Position numbers and translations under genes: made by a program. From Alphaproteobacteria bacterium (GTDB lineage Bacteria > Pseudomonadota > Alphaproteobacteria > Micropepsales > Micropepsaceae), in NCBI GenBank assembly GCA_015654715.1, contig JAATGK010000295.1, positions 1-6,186 on the forward strand: 6,186 nt of DNA, given 5' to 3'. The notes beneath the pieces were generated by a model. That model was not told the origin of the DNA. It worked only from the letters and a program-made list of their open reading frames with translations, and searched no databases. How positions within the stretch are numbered: position 1 is the first letter of the stretch; each line of letters opens with the position of its first letter. Shown one piece after another: positions 1-5,901 of this stretch.

Positions 1-330
1 CCGGAACTGCGCCGCAAGTGGTTTCGTGCCGTGCAGGGTTCGGGCGGTTCCGATCTCGAAGTCGGCGAGGAGTTGCGCGAACTGGTTCGCTTCCGCGAGC
101 TGAATCTCTTGCGCGAATGGCCAATGCGGGGAAAGTTCGACATTATTTTTTGTCGCAATGTGATGATCTACTTCGACGACGAAACACAGAACACAGTTTG
201 GGGCCGGTTTGCCGGCCTCCTCAGTCCGGGCGGAACATTGTGTATCGGTCATTCCGAACGCATCACGGTCGGGGTCCATCCATACGATCTTGTCGGGCAG
301 ACGATTTATCGCCGACAGGGAGCCCGGTGA
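1..330 (+). CDS. cheR: CheR, chemotaxis protein methyltransferase (3' end only)
   Basis: This is the C-terminal 109 residues of CheR, the cytoplasmic SAM-dependent enzyme that methylates glutamates on chemoreceptors. The reading frame is open from base 1, so the gene starts upstream of the window. Visible family motifs are [13 protein letters not shown] (fragment residues 46-58), the conserved RNVxIYF part of the methyltransferase domain, and the late GHSE motif (83-86) after LSPGGTL. The protein ends shortly after the last beta strand, as expected for CheR. The TGA stop at 328-330 shares one base with the cheB start (TGATG), so the two opposing adaptation enzymes are translationally coupled. 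The SAM-binding first half lies outside the window. Family assignment is secure from the motifs and from cheB following directly. Confidence 0.95.
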   Translation, partial: PELRRKWFRAVQGSGGSDLEVGEELRELVRFRELNLLREWPMRGKFDIIFCRNVMIYFDDETQNTVWGRFAGLLSPGGTLCIGHSERITVGVHPYDLVGQTIYRRQGAR

Positions 331-1397
331 TGAAGCGCATTCGTGTCCTCATAGTCGATGACTCCGCGACCATCCGGCGCCTTTTGACGGCCGTGTTGTC
401 GCGTGACGAGAGCATCGAAGTGGTCGGCGGGGCGCCCGATGCGGCAACCGCACGCCAGATGATCAAAGACCTCACGCCCGACGTTCTTACCCTCGACGTC
501 GAAATGCCGAACATGAATGGGCTCGAATTTCTCGAGAAAATCATGCGGCTTCGCCCGATGCCGGTGGTGATGGTGTCGACGCTGACCCAAAGAGGTACAG
601 AGGTCACTTTGTCGGCGCTGGAAATCGGCGCGGTGGACTGTTTTGCCAAGCCTACCGACAACATCGGTGCGCATCTCGAAGAATGTGCGCGCGAGTTGTG
701 CGAGAAGGTCCGCACCGCTGCCTCGGCGCGGGTCCGCGCCTATGTTCGTCGCGAGGCGCCGGTTATCTCGGTCAAGCCGGATTTCAATCCCGGCAACACG
801 GTGGTTGCGATCGGGTCGTCGACCGGCGGCGTCGAAGCGTTGATCGAAGTGTTGTCGCACTTCCCGAAGAATTGTCCGGCGACCGTGATCACCCAACACA
901 TGCCGCCGCACTTCACCACCAGTTTCGCCGATCGCTTGAACCGTTTGTGCCAGCCGTCCGTGACGGAAGCGCGCGACGGGGCTATTTTGGCGCCGGGCCA
1001 GATTTACCTCGCACCGGGCGGTGAGGCGCATCTCGAGGTCCATGGCGTCGGAGTTCTGCGGTGCCGCCTTTCCGCGACGGCGGCCGTGAACGGGCACCGA
1101 CCGTCGGTTGACGTTCTGTTCAATTCGGTCGCCGCCACGGCGCGCCACAATGCCATTGGGGTCATTCTTACCGGAATGGGCCGTGACGGCGCTTCGGGCC
1201 TTCTTGCCATGCGCAAGAACGGCGCAGCGACCATCGGTCAAGACGAGGCATCGTCCGTCGTTTACGGAATGCCGCGCGTCGCCCAAGAAATCGGAGCAGT
1301 TGAACGTCAATTCGCGTTGCATCAGATTGGGCAAGAGGTGCTCAACGTCTGCGAATTGCGTACCCAGAAAGCAGGTCGTCATGCCACAAGCATTTAA
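330..1397 (+). CDS. cheB: CheB, receptor methylesterase/glutamine deamidase with receiver domain
   Basis: This 355-residue protein is a full-length CheB, which removes methyl groups from chemoreceptors (and deamidates receptor glutamines) when phosphorylated by CheA. The N-terminal receiver (about 4-125) has the acidic pair D10-D11, phospho-acceptor D56 in [10 protein letters not shown], and K107 in AKP. After a linker (about 130-155), the esterase domain carries the catalytic triad: S164 in GSSTGG (162-167), H190 in TQHM, and D286 in TGMGRDG. These numbers match those known for the enteric enzyme. I chose the ATG at 330 because the receiver begins at once ([11 protein letters not shown]) and a good ribosome-binding site, AGGGAG at 317-322, lies 7 bases upstream. 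An in-frame upstream start near 18 would add 104 residues encoded out of frame over cheR. The 3' end overlaps the next gene by 17 bases. Confidence 0.97.
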   Translation: MKRIRVLIVDDSATIRRLLTAVLSRDESIEVVGGAPDAATARQMIKDLTPDVLTLDVEMPNMNGLEFLEKIMRLRPMPVVMVSTLTQRGTEVTLSALEIGAVDCFAKPTDNIGAHLEECARELCEKVRTAASARVRAYVRREAPVISVKPDFNPGNTVVAIGSSTGGVEALIEVLSHFPKNCPATVITQHMPPHFTTSFADRLNRLCQPSVTEARDGAILAPGQIYLAPGGEAHLEVHGVGVLRCRLSATAAVNGHRPSVDVLFNSVAATARHNAIGVILTGMGRDGASGLLAMRKNGAATIGQDEASSVVYGMPRVAQEIGAVERQFALHQIGQEVLNVCELRTQKAGRHATSI

Positions 1398-1770
1398 AAT
1401 CAGGGCAATCGTAGTTGATGACCAGCTTACGATGAGGACGCTGGTCCGCTCCTGCCTGCAGCAAATAGGACTCACGGACATCCGCGAGTTCCCGAAGGCG
1501 ACGGAGGCGCTCGCGTCGCTGAAGGCGCAGCCGGCCCATATCGTCTTCTCCGATTTCAATATGCCGGAAATGGACGGTCTCGAATTTCTGCGCTCGATCC
1601 GTGCCGATCCCCAGATCAAATCGATCGGCTTCATCCTGCTTACCGGTCGTGCTGATGCCGACCTGGTCAAGCGAGCGGCGCAATTCGGAGCCAACAACTA
1701 TCTGGTGAAGCCGTTTACCGTTGCCGTTCTGAAGCAAAAACTCGAACAGATCTTCGGTGCGCTATCGTGA
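1381..1770 (+). CDS. cheY: CheY, single-domain chemotaxis response regulator
   Basis: This is a 129-residue single receiver domain without an output domain, the normal size for CheY. It has a complete phosphorylation site: acidic pair D13-D14, phospho-acceptor D58 in [11 protein letters not shown], switch threonine T88 in LLTG, aromatic Y107, and K110 in LVKPF. CheY takes phosphate from CheA and binds the flagellar switch protein FliM. Its place between cheB and cheD matches CheY2 of Sinorhizobium and CheYII of Caulobacter, so it is a good candidate for the main motor-binding CheY. That equivalence is inference from gene order. The ATG at 1381 lies inside the end of cheB, with a 17-base overlap. 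A later start would cut into the first beta strand (KIRAIVVDD). The 3' end overlaps the cheD GTG. Confidence 0.95.
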   Translation: MPQAFKIRAIVVDDQLTMRTLVRSCLQQIGLTDIREFPKATEALASLKAQPAHIVFSDFNMPEMDGLEFLRSIRADPQIKSIGFILLTGRADADLVKRAAQFGANNYLVKPFTVAVLKQKLEQIFGALS

Positions 1771-2375
1771 GCTTAAGCCTCAAAAAGCCGTCTATTCACG
1801 ACCAGCGCACGTTGCGGAAGTTCCGCAACCCGCGGGACGGCTTTTTGCACGTCCAATTGACGCTTGGCGATACCTACGTAACGCAAAGTCCCGAAGAGGT
1901 ACTGACGACAATTCTCGGTTCGTGCATCGCCACCTGTATCCGCGATCCGGTGAACGGCGTCGGTGGCATGAATCACTTCCTGCTTCCCGACTCGACGTCG
2001 GGCGACCGCGATGCCCGCTGCTACGGCGTCAATGCGATGGAACTTCTGATCAACGACATCCTGAAGCACGGCGGCGATCGCCGGCGTCTCGAAGGTAAGC
2101 TGTTCGGCGGCGGCAATGTGGTGTCAGCGCTTACCGATGTCGGGTCGCGCAATTACGCCTTTGCCCGTCAGTTTCTGAGCGATGAAGGAATCCCGATCGT
2201 CGGCGGCGATGTCGGCGGCGATATGGCGCGACGCATTCAGTACATGCCGTTCTCCGGCCGTGCGCGTCAGGCTCTGGTCAAGGGCGCCGGTCAGAAGCTG
2301 GTCGAGGAAGAACTCACAGCCTTGCATAAGAAGGTCAAGACGACCGCCGCGGCGGATGACGTGGAGTTCTTCTGA
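1767..2375 (+). CDS. cheD: CheD, chemoreceptor glutamine deamidase
   Basis: This 202-residue protein is CheD, which deamidates receptor glutamines to glutamates and so creates methylation sites; in some bacteria it also interacts with the phosphatase CheC. The catalytic cysteine is C53 in TILGSCIATC, the histidine is H70 in GGMNHFLLP, and T47 in VLTTILGSC fits the third active-site residue. The downstream KLFGGGNVV (111-119) and GDVGGDMARR (147-156) segments are also typical. About 25 residues precede the conserved core (FLHVQLTLGDTYV), a modest N-terminal extension. The GTG start at 1767 overlaps the cheY stop in a GTGA arrangement; there is only a weak ribosome-binding site, so the start relies on coupling to cheY. 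No better ATG lies before the conserved core. Confidence 0.95.
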   Translation: MSLSLKKPSIHDQRTLRKFRNPRDGFLHVQLTLGDTYVTQSPEEVLTTILGSCIATCIRDPVNGVGGMNHFLLPDSTSGDRDARCYGVNAMELLINDILKHGGDRRRLEGKLFGGGNVVSALTDVGSRNYAFARQFLSDEGIPIVGGDVGGDMARRIQYMPFSGRARQALVKGAGQKLVEEELTALHKKVKTTAAADDVEFF

Positions 2376-2749
2376 TGATCGATGCGCCGGAGACGATCCC
2401 CGCCGCCATGCGATTGATGAAGGCGGTTGCCGGGGAATTGCGCGATCTGGCGTCGGATACCGCCAAGTTCGGCGAAAGCCTGTCAGGACACGAAAGCGTT
2501 TCGGCGACGCACGGGTCGATCATGTTGTTGCAGCAGTTCGATTTGTTCGCGCAGAGCCTCGACGCGCATGCCGGGTTGATCGACAAGTTATCGGAGTGCT
2601 TGCACAAGGAGCACATCAACGAAGCCGATTTGGACGAGCTGCTCAATCACGTGCCGTTCTTCGGCGTCCGCAAGCGACTGACGGCGGTGGTGAACGGCAA
2701 TGACGGCGAACCGCATCTGGACGATTCAGCGGAAGACTATCTATTTTAA
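2375..2749 (+). CDS. cheT: CheT-like small helical protein, candidate CheY-phosphate phosphatase
   Basis: This 124-residue, mostly helical acidic protein is encoded directly after cheD, the position of cheT (formerly orf10) in Sinorhizobium meliloti and of cheU in Caulobacter. The central helix contains DLFAQ (D56-Q60) within LLQQFDLFAQSL. This fits the DxxxQ motif of CheZ phosphatases, where D contacts the CheY lysine and Q positions water; the known CheZ motif has the similar form QDLTGQ. S. meliloti CheT is also described as carrying this motif, so I infer a role in ending CheY signalling. There is no signal peptide or membrane segment. The ATG overlaps the cheD stop (TGATG), and GGAG at 2363-2366 lies 8 bases upstream. 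The name rests on gene order plus one short motif, without a sequence comparison. An alternative is a CheD partner without phosphatase activity. Confidence 0.7.
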   Translation: MIDAPETIPAAMRLMKAVAGELRDLASDTAKFGESLSGHESVSATHGSIMLLQQFDLFAQSLDAHAGLIDKLSECLHKEHINEADLDELLNHVPFFGVRKRLTAVVNGNDGEPHLDDSAEDYLF

Positions 2750-2811
2750 AGCGCTTTCAGGAAAAGCGGATTCCGGTTTTCCGTCCGAAAGCGCGACAAA
2801 CAAAGAATCTA
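2750..2811. repeat. Palindromic intergenic repeat between cheT and the first receiver cassette
   Basis: Starting one base after the cheT stop is a nested imperfect hairpin. The outer arms are GCGCTTTC (2751-2758) and GAAAGCGC (2787-2794), the middle arms GGAAAA (2760-2765) and TTTTCC (2777-2782), and the inner arms CGGA (2767-2770) and TCCG (2772-2775). That makes 18 potential base pairs. A non-palindromic tail, GACAAACAAAGAATCTAAG, follows. The overall pattern resembles short palindromic repeats I recall as dispersed in rhizobial genomes, but I cannot search for other copies. There is no U-tract, so a classical terminator is unlikely; partial attenuation, RNA processing or stability control are alternatives. 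Confidence 0.65.
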
Positions 2812-2830
2812 AGGCTGGCGCAAGGCGCAC

Positions 2831-3415
2831 GTGGTAGAAAAACTGAATTTCACGCAGATCGAATGTCTGATCATCGACGCCGACCAATACTCGACGTCGA
2901 TCCTCGGCCAGATTCTGCGCGGGTTCGGCCTCAACAAGCATTCTATCATCGATTCCGGCGAAGAGGCCAAGAAGCGCCTGCCGAACGGTCACTTTGATCT
3001 TGTGATTTGCGATGCCCTGCTGCCCGACATGCATGCCGGCGATCTCATCAAATGGATTCGCCGCCAGCCGTCACTGACCATCAAGTACATCCCGATCGTC
3101 GTTCTGACCGGCTATACGCAGTTTTCCAATGTCGTCGTGTTGCGCGATGCCGGCGCCAATATTGTCGTGCGCAAGCCGGTGTCGCCGAATGTGCTGTTCG
3201 ATCATGTCGCTTGGTCCGCCCGCACCGACCGCCCGTTCATCGAGACAGACACCTACATGGGCCCTGATCGCCGCTTCAAGAATACCGGGCCGCCGGATGG
3301 CGTCGGGCGCCGCAAAACAGATCTGACAACCGAACTCGGCGCGGCAATCGAACCCAACATGTCGCAGGAAGACATCGACTCTTTGCTTAAACCGACGAAG
3401 GTGGAAATCGAATGA
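2831..3415 (+). CDS. CleA/CheYIII-type receiver protein with Arg-rich tail and FliM/CheZ-like C-terminal peptide (cassette copy 1)
   Basis: This 194-residue protein has a CheY-like receiver (about 9-128) and a long polar tail. The phosphorylation site is complete: D16/D18 in IIDAD, phospho-acceptor D61 in ICDALLPD, T93 in VLTG, and K115 in RKPVSP. The tail has two arginine pairs, R147-R148 in GPDRRF and R160-R161 in GRRK, then NMSQEDIDSLL (176-186). That last segment resembles the CheY-binding SQxEIDALL peptide at the FliM N-terminus and the C-terminal peptide of CheZ. Gene order (cheD, small gene, receiver, helical protein) matches the Caulobacter cluster with CheYIII/CleA and CheE; Cle proteins are CheY-like c-di-GMP effectors acting at the flagellar motor. 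No DNA-binding domain is present. The GTG start at 2831 is supported by gap-free alignment with the second copy from residue 1; AAGG lies 5 bases upstream. Motor binding and nucleotide binding are inferred. Confidence 0.8.
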   Translation: MVEKLNFTQIECLIIDADQYSTSILGQILRGFGLNKHSIIDSGEEAKKRLPNGHFDLVICDALLPDMHAGDLIKWIRRQPSLTIKYIPIVVLTGYTQFSNVVVLRDAGANIVVRKPVSPNVLFDHVAWSARTDRPFIETDTYMGPDRRFKNTGPPDGVGRRKTDLTTELGAAIEPNMSQEDIDSLLKPTKVEIE

Positions 3416-3918
3416 CGGGATGCAAGATTATCCGCGTCAAGAACCTCCTGGGAGAGATGCTCTCCAAACCGGGTGGGGTCAGTCGCGAGGAGGCCGTGCA
3501 CGAAGCGCAGCAGCTCATCGAGGAGTTGCGCGAGGAATGCGAAAAGGCGGTTCCGGTCGAGATCACCCGGCTTGAGGAGATGGTGAGTGCGGTGGGCGAG
3601 CAGATTACCGCGCGCCAGTTGGCGGAAATCATCGATCAGGTCGATCCGCTCCTTACGTTGTCGGGCACCTTCGGCTCGGAGACGCTTGATGCGGTCGTGA
3701 AGCGGTTCTGCGATCTCTGCGTCGGCATGCTGGAAAAGGGGATCACCACCACGGCGCCGCTCAATGTGCATTTGCGTGCCATGCGTCTGGTGTTCAAAAC
3801 CGAGTTGAGCGACGAGCAGAACGCGGAAATCCTGGAGGAGTTGTCGCTCATCCATACCCATTACGGCGTCGTCAGCCACATCAACGACGCGCCGCCGTCG
3901 GATGCCGTCCCAATTTAG
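3412..3918 (+). CDS. CheE-position helical chemotaxis-associated protein (cassette copy 1)
   Basis: I do not recognise a biochemical function for this 168-residue protein. It is predicted to be almost entirely helical and cytoplasmic, with no signal peptide or membrane segment. Features are an N-terminal KIIRVKNLLGEML (5-17), a charged helix rich in E and R (about 25-60), and a conserved core from LTLSGTFG (81-88) through AVVKRFCDL (94-102) and TAPLNVHLRAMRLV (114-127). The same blocks recur in the second copy, marking the likely functional surface. Its ATG overlaps the receiver stop (ATGA at 3412-3415), so the two products are probably made in fixed ratio and may interact. The position equals that of cheE in the Caulobacter che cluster. 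There is no HPt-type HxxKG motif and no CheZ-type DxxxQ motif in the core. An adaptor or regulator of the neighbouring receiver is an inference. Confidence 0.75.
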   Translation: MTGCKIIRVKNLLGEMLSKPGGVSREEAVHEAQQLIEELREECEKAVPVEITRLEEMVSAVGEQITARQLAEIIDQVDPLLTLSGTFGSETLDAVVKRFCDLCVGMLEKGITTTAPLNVHLRAMRLVFKTELSDEQNAEILEELSLIHTHYGVVSHINDAPPSDAVPI

Positions 3919-4025
3919 CACTTACGGGAAAACGCTGTCGCTTTGGTGCCTCTTGCGGGGTAGGCGCAACCAAGGCTTAAGCAAATTCGCCCACTCTCCT
4001 TGGCTGTGATGATCCCGGGTCAGGT
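3919..4025. other. Intergenic spacer between the two receiver cassettes
   Basis: This 107-base spacer holds no gene. It contains an 8-base perfect palindrome GCTTAAGC (3975-3982) and a 6-base inverted repeat CCAAGG (3970-3975) / CCTTGG (3998-4003) with a 22-base loop. It shows no clear -35/-10 pair, no U-tract terminator, and no resemblance to the spacer before the first cassette. It could carry a promoter for the second cassette, but nothing in the sequence proves this. Confidence 0.35.
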
Positions 4026-4592
4026 GTGGAAGAGAAGCAGAATTTTTCCCATATAGTGGCACTCGTCGTCGACGGCGATCGCTATTCCACGGGTATTATC
4101 GGCCAGATCCTGCGGGGTTTCGGCGTCGGGCGCCAGCAGGCGGTCGGCACCGTCGAGGAGGCAAAGGCACTTCTCTCGACCGGCACATTCGACCTTCTGA
4201 TCACCGAATCCACGCTGGCGGACGGCCCACTGTCCGACCTTGTCGTCTGGATTCGGCACAACCCCAAGAACGAGCTGCGTTACATTCCAATCGTCGTGTT
4301 GACCGGTTACGCGTATTACGCGCAGGTGGCGGTGGCCCGAGATTTGGGCGTCAACAGCGTGGTACGCAAGCCGGTTTCGCCGACGGTACTGTTCGACCAT
4401 ATCACCTGGTCGGCCAAGACCGATCGTCCTTTCATCGATGCGGATGGATATGCCGGGCCGTGCCGCCGCTTTCGCTTCGGTGACCCGGCGCCGGGTTTCT
4501 GCCGCCGGATTTCCGATCATCCCGATGGCATTCCCGTTGCCAATGTTTCTTCCGATGATGCTCCTGCAATTTCCGACGAGGCCGTTATCTGA
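4026..4592 (+). CDS. Diverged CleA-type pseudo-receiver with Glu at the phospho-acceptor site (cassette copy 2)
   Basis: This 188-residue protein is a paralogue of the receiver at 2831-3415. The first 140 residues align without gaps, and about 78 are identical by hand count. It keeps D16/D18 (VVDGD), T93 (VLTG), K115 (RKPVSP) and the block VLFDHxxWSA, so the fold is intact. The phospho-acceptor is replaced by E61 in ITESTLAD (codon GAA at 4206-4208), so ordinary aspartyl phosphorylation is not expected. The tail keeps both arginine pairs at the same positions (R147-R148, R160-R161), but GPDRR has become GPCRR. The C-terminal docking-like peptide has decayed to NVSSDDAPAIS (173-183). The GTG start is weakly supplied with a ribosome-binding site, but alignment with copy 1 from residue 1 supports it. 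It may act as a constitutively 'on' form, as a decoy, or solely through its tail. Confidence 0.8.
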   Translation: MEEKQNFSHIVALVVDGDRYSTGIIGQILRGFGVGRQQAVGTVEEAKALLSTGTFDLLITESTLADGPLSDLVVWIRHNPKNELRYIPIVVLTGYAYYAQVAVARDLGVNSVVRKPVSPTVLFDHITWSAKTDRPFIDADGYAGPCRRFRFGDPAPGFCRRISDHPDGIPVANVSSDDAPAISDEAVI

Positions 4593-5125
4593 TGGGTTCC
4601 TCAGTCAAAATCATTCCGGTGAAGAACCGCCTCGGGATGTTGCTGCATGCGTCGGGCGGGATGGCGCGCGACGAAGCCGTTGCCGCCGCCGGCCAGAACG
4701 TCGAGACGCTGCGCAGCGTATTTATCAAAGCCATTCCGCGCGAGATCGCCGCGCTCGAGACCATGTTGAACGCGACCGGTCGCACGACCATCTCGAAAGA
4801 CGAACTCGAAGCCATGTTACGCCGTGCCGGCCAGATTCTGACGCTATCGGGAACTTTCGGTTTCGGTCTGCTCGACGACGTGGTGAAGCGCTTCTGCGAC
4901 CTCGCCATGGGGATGATCGACAAGGACATCGAACAGACCGCACCGGTGGCGGTGCATCTTCGGGCGATGCGTTTGGTCTGTCCCGGTGGCGGCATGGTCC
5001 TTACCGACACGGACGCCGAGCAAATGCTGAAAAGCCTGGAACGCGTCCACGCCCATTTGGGCATCTCGCGCGGCAACCAGGACGACAAGTCGCCGGCTGC
5101 GGCCGCGCAAGGTTCCTCATCCTGA
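4592..5125 (+). CDS. CheE-position helical chemotaxis-associated protein (cassette copy 2)
   Basis: This 177-residue helical protein is a paralogue of the one at 3412-3918, with roughly half of residues identical over the shared part. Shared blocks are VKIIPVKNRLG (5-15), LTLSGTFG (83-90), DVVKRFCDLAMGM (96-108) and TAPVAVHLRAMRLV (116-129). Differences are one extra residue near the N-terminus, one in the loop at 64, a glycine-rich loop PGGGM (131-135), and a low-complexity tail (Ala, Gln, Ser) from about 168. The tail and stop codon run into the palindromic sequence that follows, so the last few residues may be a by-product of repeat insertion. The ATG overlaps the receiver stop (TGATG), and GAGG at 4578-4581 lies 10 bases upstream, repeating the coupled arrangement of copy 1. 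No enzymatic motif is visible; function is unknown, and partnership with the adjacent pseudo-receiver is inferred. Confidence 0.75.
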   Translation: MGSSVKIIPVKNRLGMLLHASGGMARDEAVAAAGQNVETLRSVFIKAIPREIAALETMLNATGRTTISKDELEAMLRRAGQILTLSGTFGFGLLDDVVKRFCDLAMGMIDKDIEQTAPVAVHLRAMRLVCPGGGMVLTDTDAEQMLKSLERVHAHLGISRGNQDDKSPAAAAQGSSS

Positions 5126-5154
5126 CGAACGCGCGAAGCGCGTGTCTCGAAGGA
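5120..5154. repeat. Short palindromic repeat at the convergent cheE-like/cysA junction, possible two-way terminator
   Basis: A hairpin with stem ACGCGC (5129-5134), loop GAA and stem GCGCGT (5138-5143) is extended by imperfect outer pairing: TCCT (5120-5123) with AGGA (5151-5154), and CGA (5126-5128) with TCG (5147-5149). It occupies nearly all of the 30-base gap between the convergent stop codons and includes the stop of the upstream gene. The form (CATCCTGA, then a GCGC stem, then TCTCGAAGGA) resembles a dispersed intergenic palindrome I recall from Bradyrhizobium-type genomes. There is no T-run, so termination would have to rely on the stem or on Rho. Confidence 0.6.
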
Positions 5155-5155
5155 C

Positions 5156-5887
5156 CTAAATCCCGGTGCCAATTTCCAAGAAGTCGGCTACGAATGGCGT
5201 TTTGGGGGCGCGGCGCACGTCTTGCGGCGTGCCATATTGCTCGATCCGTCCGGCATTCATCACCGCCACCAGATCGGCGACCGCAAAGGCTTCGTCCTGG
5301 TCGTGTGTGACGAACACGGTGGTGATGCCGGTGCGTTCGTGAATGCCGCGCAGCCAGCCGCGCAATTCTTTGCGCACCTTGGCGTCGAGGGCGCCGAAGG
5401 GCTCGTCGAGCAGCAGCATGCGCGGCTCGATGGCGAGAGCGCGGGCCAGCGCCACGCGTTGTTTCTGGCCGCCAGAAAGCTGGCTCGGATAGCGCTTGCC
5501 GTAGCCTTCCAATTGCACCAGCGCCAGCAGCTCTTCCACGCGGCGGGCGATTTCCTGCTTGGCTGGCCGCTCTTTGCGCGAACGTACGGTCAGGCCGAAG
5601 GCGATGTTCTTCTCCACCGTCATGTGTTTGAACAGCGCATATTGCTGGAACACAAAGCCGGCGCGGCGGTCGCGGGCGGGCACGTTGAGCCAGTTGAGAT
5701 CGGCGAACCGCACACTGCCGGAATCGGGAAATTCCAGGCCGCCAAGGATGCGCAGCAGCGTCGTCTTGCCCGAACCGGAAGGGCCGAGCAGCGCCAGGAA
5801 GGCGCCTTGCGGAGCCGTCAAGCTGACCCCATTCAGGGCTGGAAAGCGTTCAAACCGTTTGACGATGGAATCAACAACCAAACTCAT
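5156..5887 (-). CDS. cysA: CysA, sulfate/thiosulfate ABC transporter ATPase (short form lacking the C-terminal domain)
   Basis: This 243-residue ATP-binding subunit drives sulfate/thiosulfate import for cysteine synthesis at the inner face of the membrane. All nucleotide-binding motifs are intact: Walker A GPSGSGKT (35-42), Q-loop Q81, signature LSGGQKQR (137-144), Walker B MLLLDEP (157-163) with catalytic E162, D-loop GALD, and switch H195 in VTHD. It directly follows cysW, which supports sulfate rather than another substrate. Start: ATG at 5887 with GGAG (5900-5897) 9 bases upstream. An in-frame upstream extension would overlap cysW and is unlikely. CysA proteins are usually about 340-365 residues, with a C-terminal TOBE-type domain. 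Here the frame ends with [12 protein letters not shown] and a TAG right beside a palindromic repeat, so that domain is missing. It may be a truncated but still active ATPase, or a native short form. Confidence 0.9.
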   Translation of the reverse strand: MSLVVDSIVKRFERFPALNGVSLTAPQGAFLALLGPSGSGKTTLLRILGGLEFPDSGSVRFADLNWLNVPARDRRAGFVFQQYALFKHMTVEKNIAFGLTVRSRKERPAKQEIARRVEELLALVQLEGYGKRYPSQLSGGQKQRVALARALAIEPRMLLLDEPFGALDAKVRKELRGWLRGIHERTGITTVFVTHDQDEAFAVADLVAVMNAGRIEQYGTPQDVRRAPKTPFVADFLEIGTGI

Positions 5888-5901
5888 AAAAACAGGCTCC
5901 G
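5888..5901 (-). promoter_or_regulatory. cysA ribosome-binding site in the 14-base cysW-cysA gap
   Basis: On the minus strand the gap contains GGAG at 5900-5897, followed by a 9-base pyrimidine-rich spacer ending in five Ts before the ATG. It fixes the cysA start at 5887 and shows that cysW and cysA share one transcript read right to left. Confidence 0.7.

Noticed and set aside
18..329. Extended N-terminus for CheB starting at base 18
   Set aside because: This stretch codes for the CheR C-terminus in another frame, the 104 extra residues have no domain character, and the receiver domain starts exactly at the ATG at 330, which has a good ribosome-binding site.
306..1697. 463-codon minus-strand open frame opposite cheB and cheY
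   Set aside because: It mirrors two secure genes, has low-complexity Arg/His-rich content with no motifs, and is the expected result of high GC with third-position bias.
3253..3921. 222-codon minus-strand open frame opposite the first helical gene
   Set aside because: The plus-strand gene has a conserved paralogue and a coupled start; the antisense product shows no family features.
3944..3957. Sigma-54-like promoter TGGTGCCTCTTGCG in the cassette spacer
   Set aside because: The GG and GC elements are two bases too close for the -24/-12 spacing, and the flanking consensus is poor.
3970..4003. CtrA-type TTAA-N7-TTAA box or strong terminator in the spacer
   Set aside because: Only one TTAA half-site is present, and the inverted repeat has 6-base arms, a 22-base loop and no T-run.
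4026..4592. Pseudogene status for the second receiver
   Set aside because: The frame is intact, residues of the fold and the switch Thr/Lys are conserved, and a coupled downstream gene remains, so it looks like functional divergence rather than decay.
4438..5310. 290-codon plus-strand open frame across cassette copy 2 and the cysA end
   Set aside because: It is out of frame with the two paralogous genes, is Arg/Pro-rich without domains, and runs into the convergent cysA gene.
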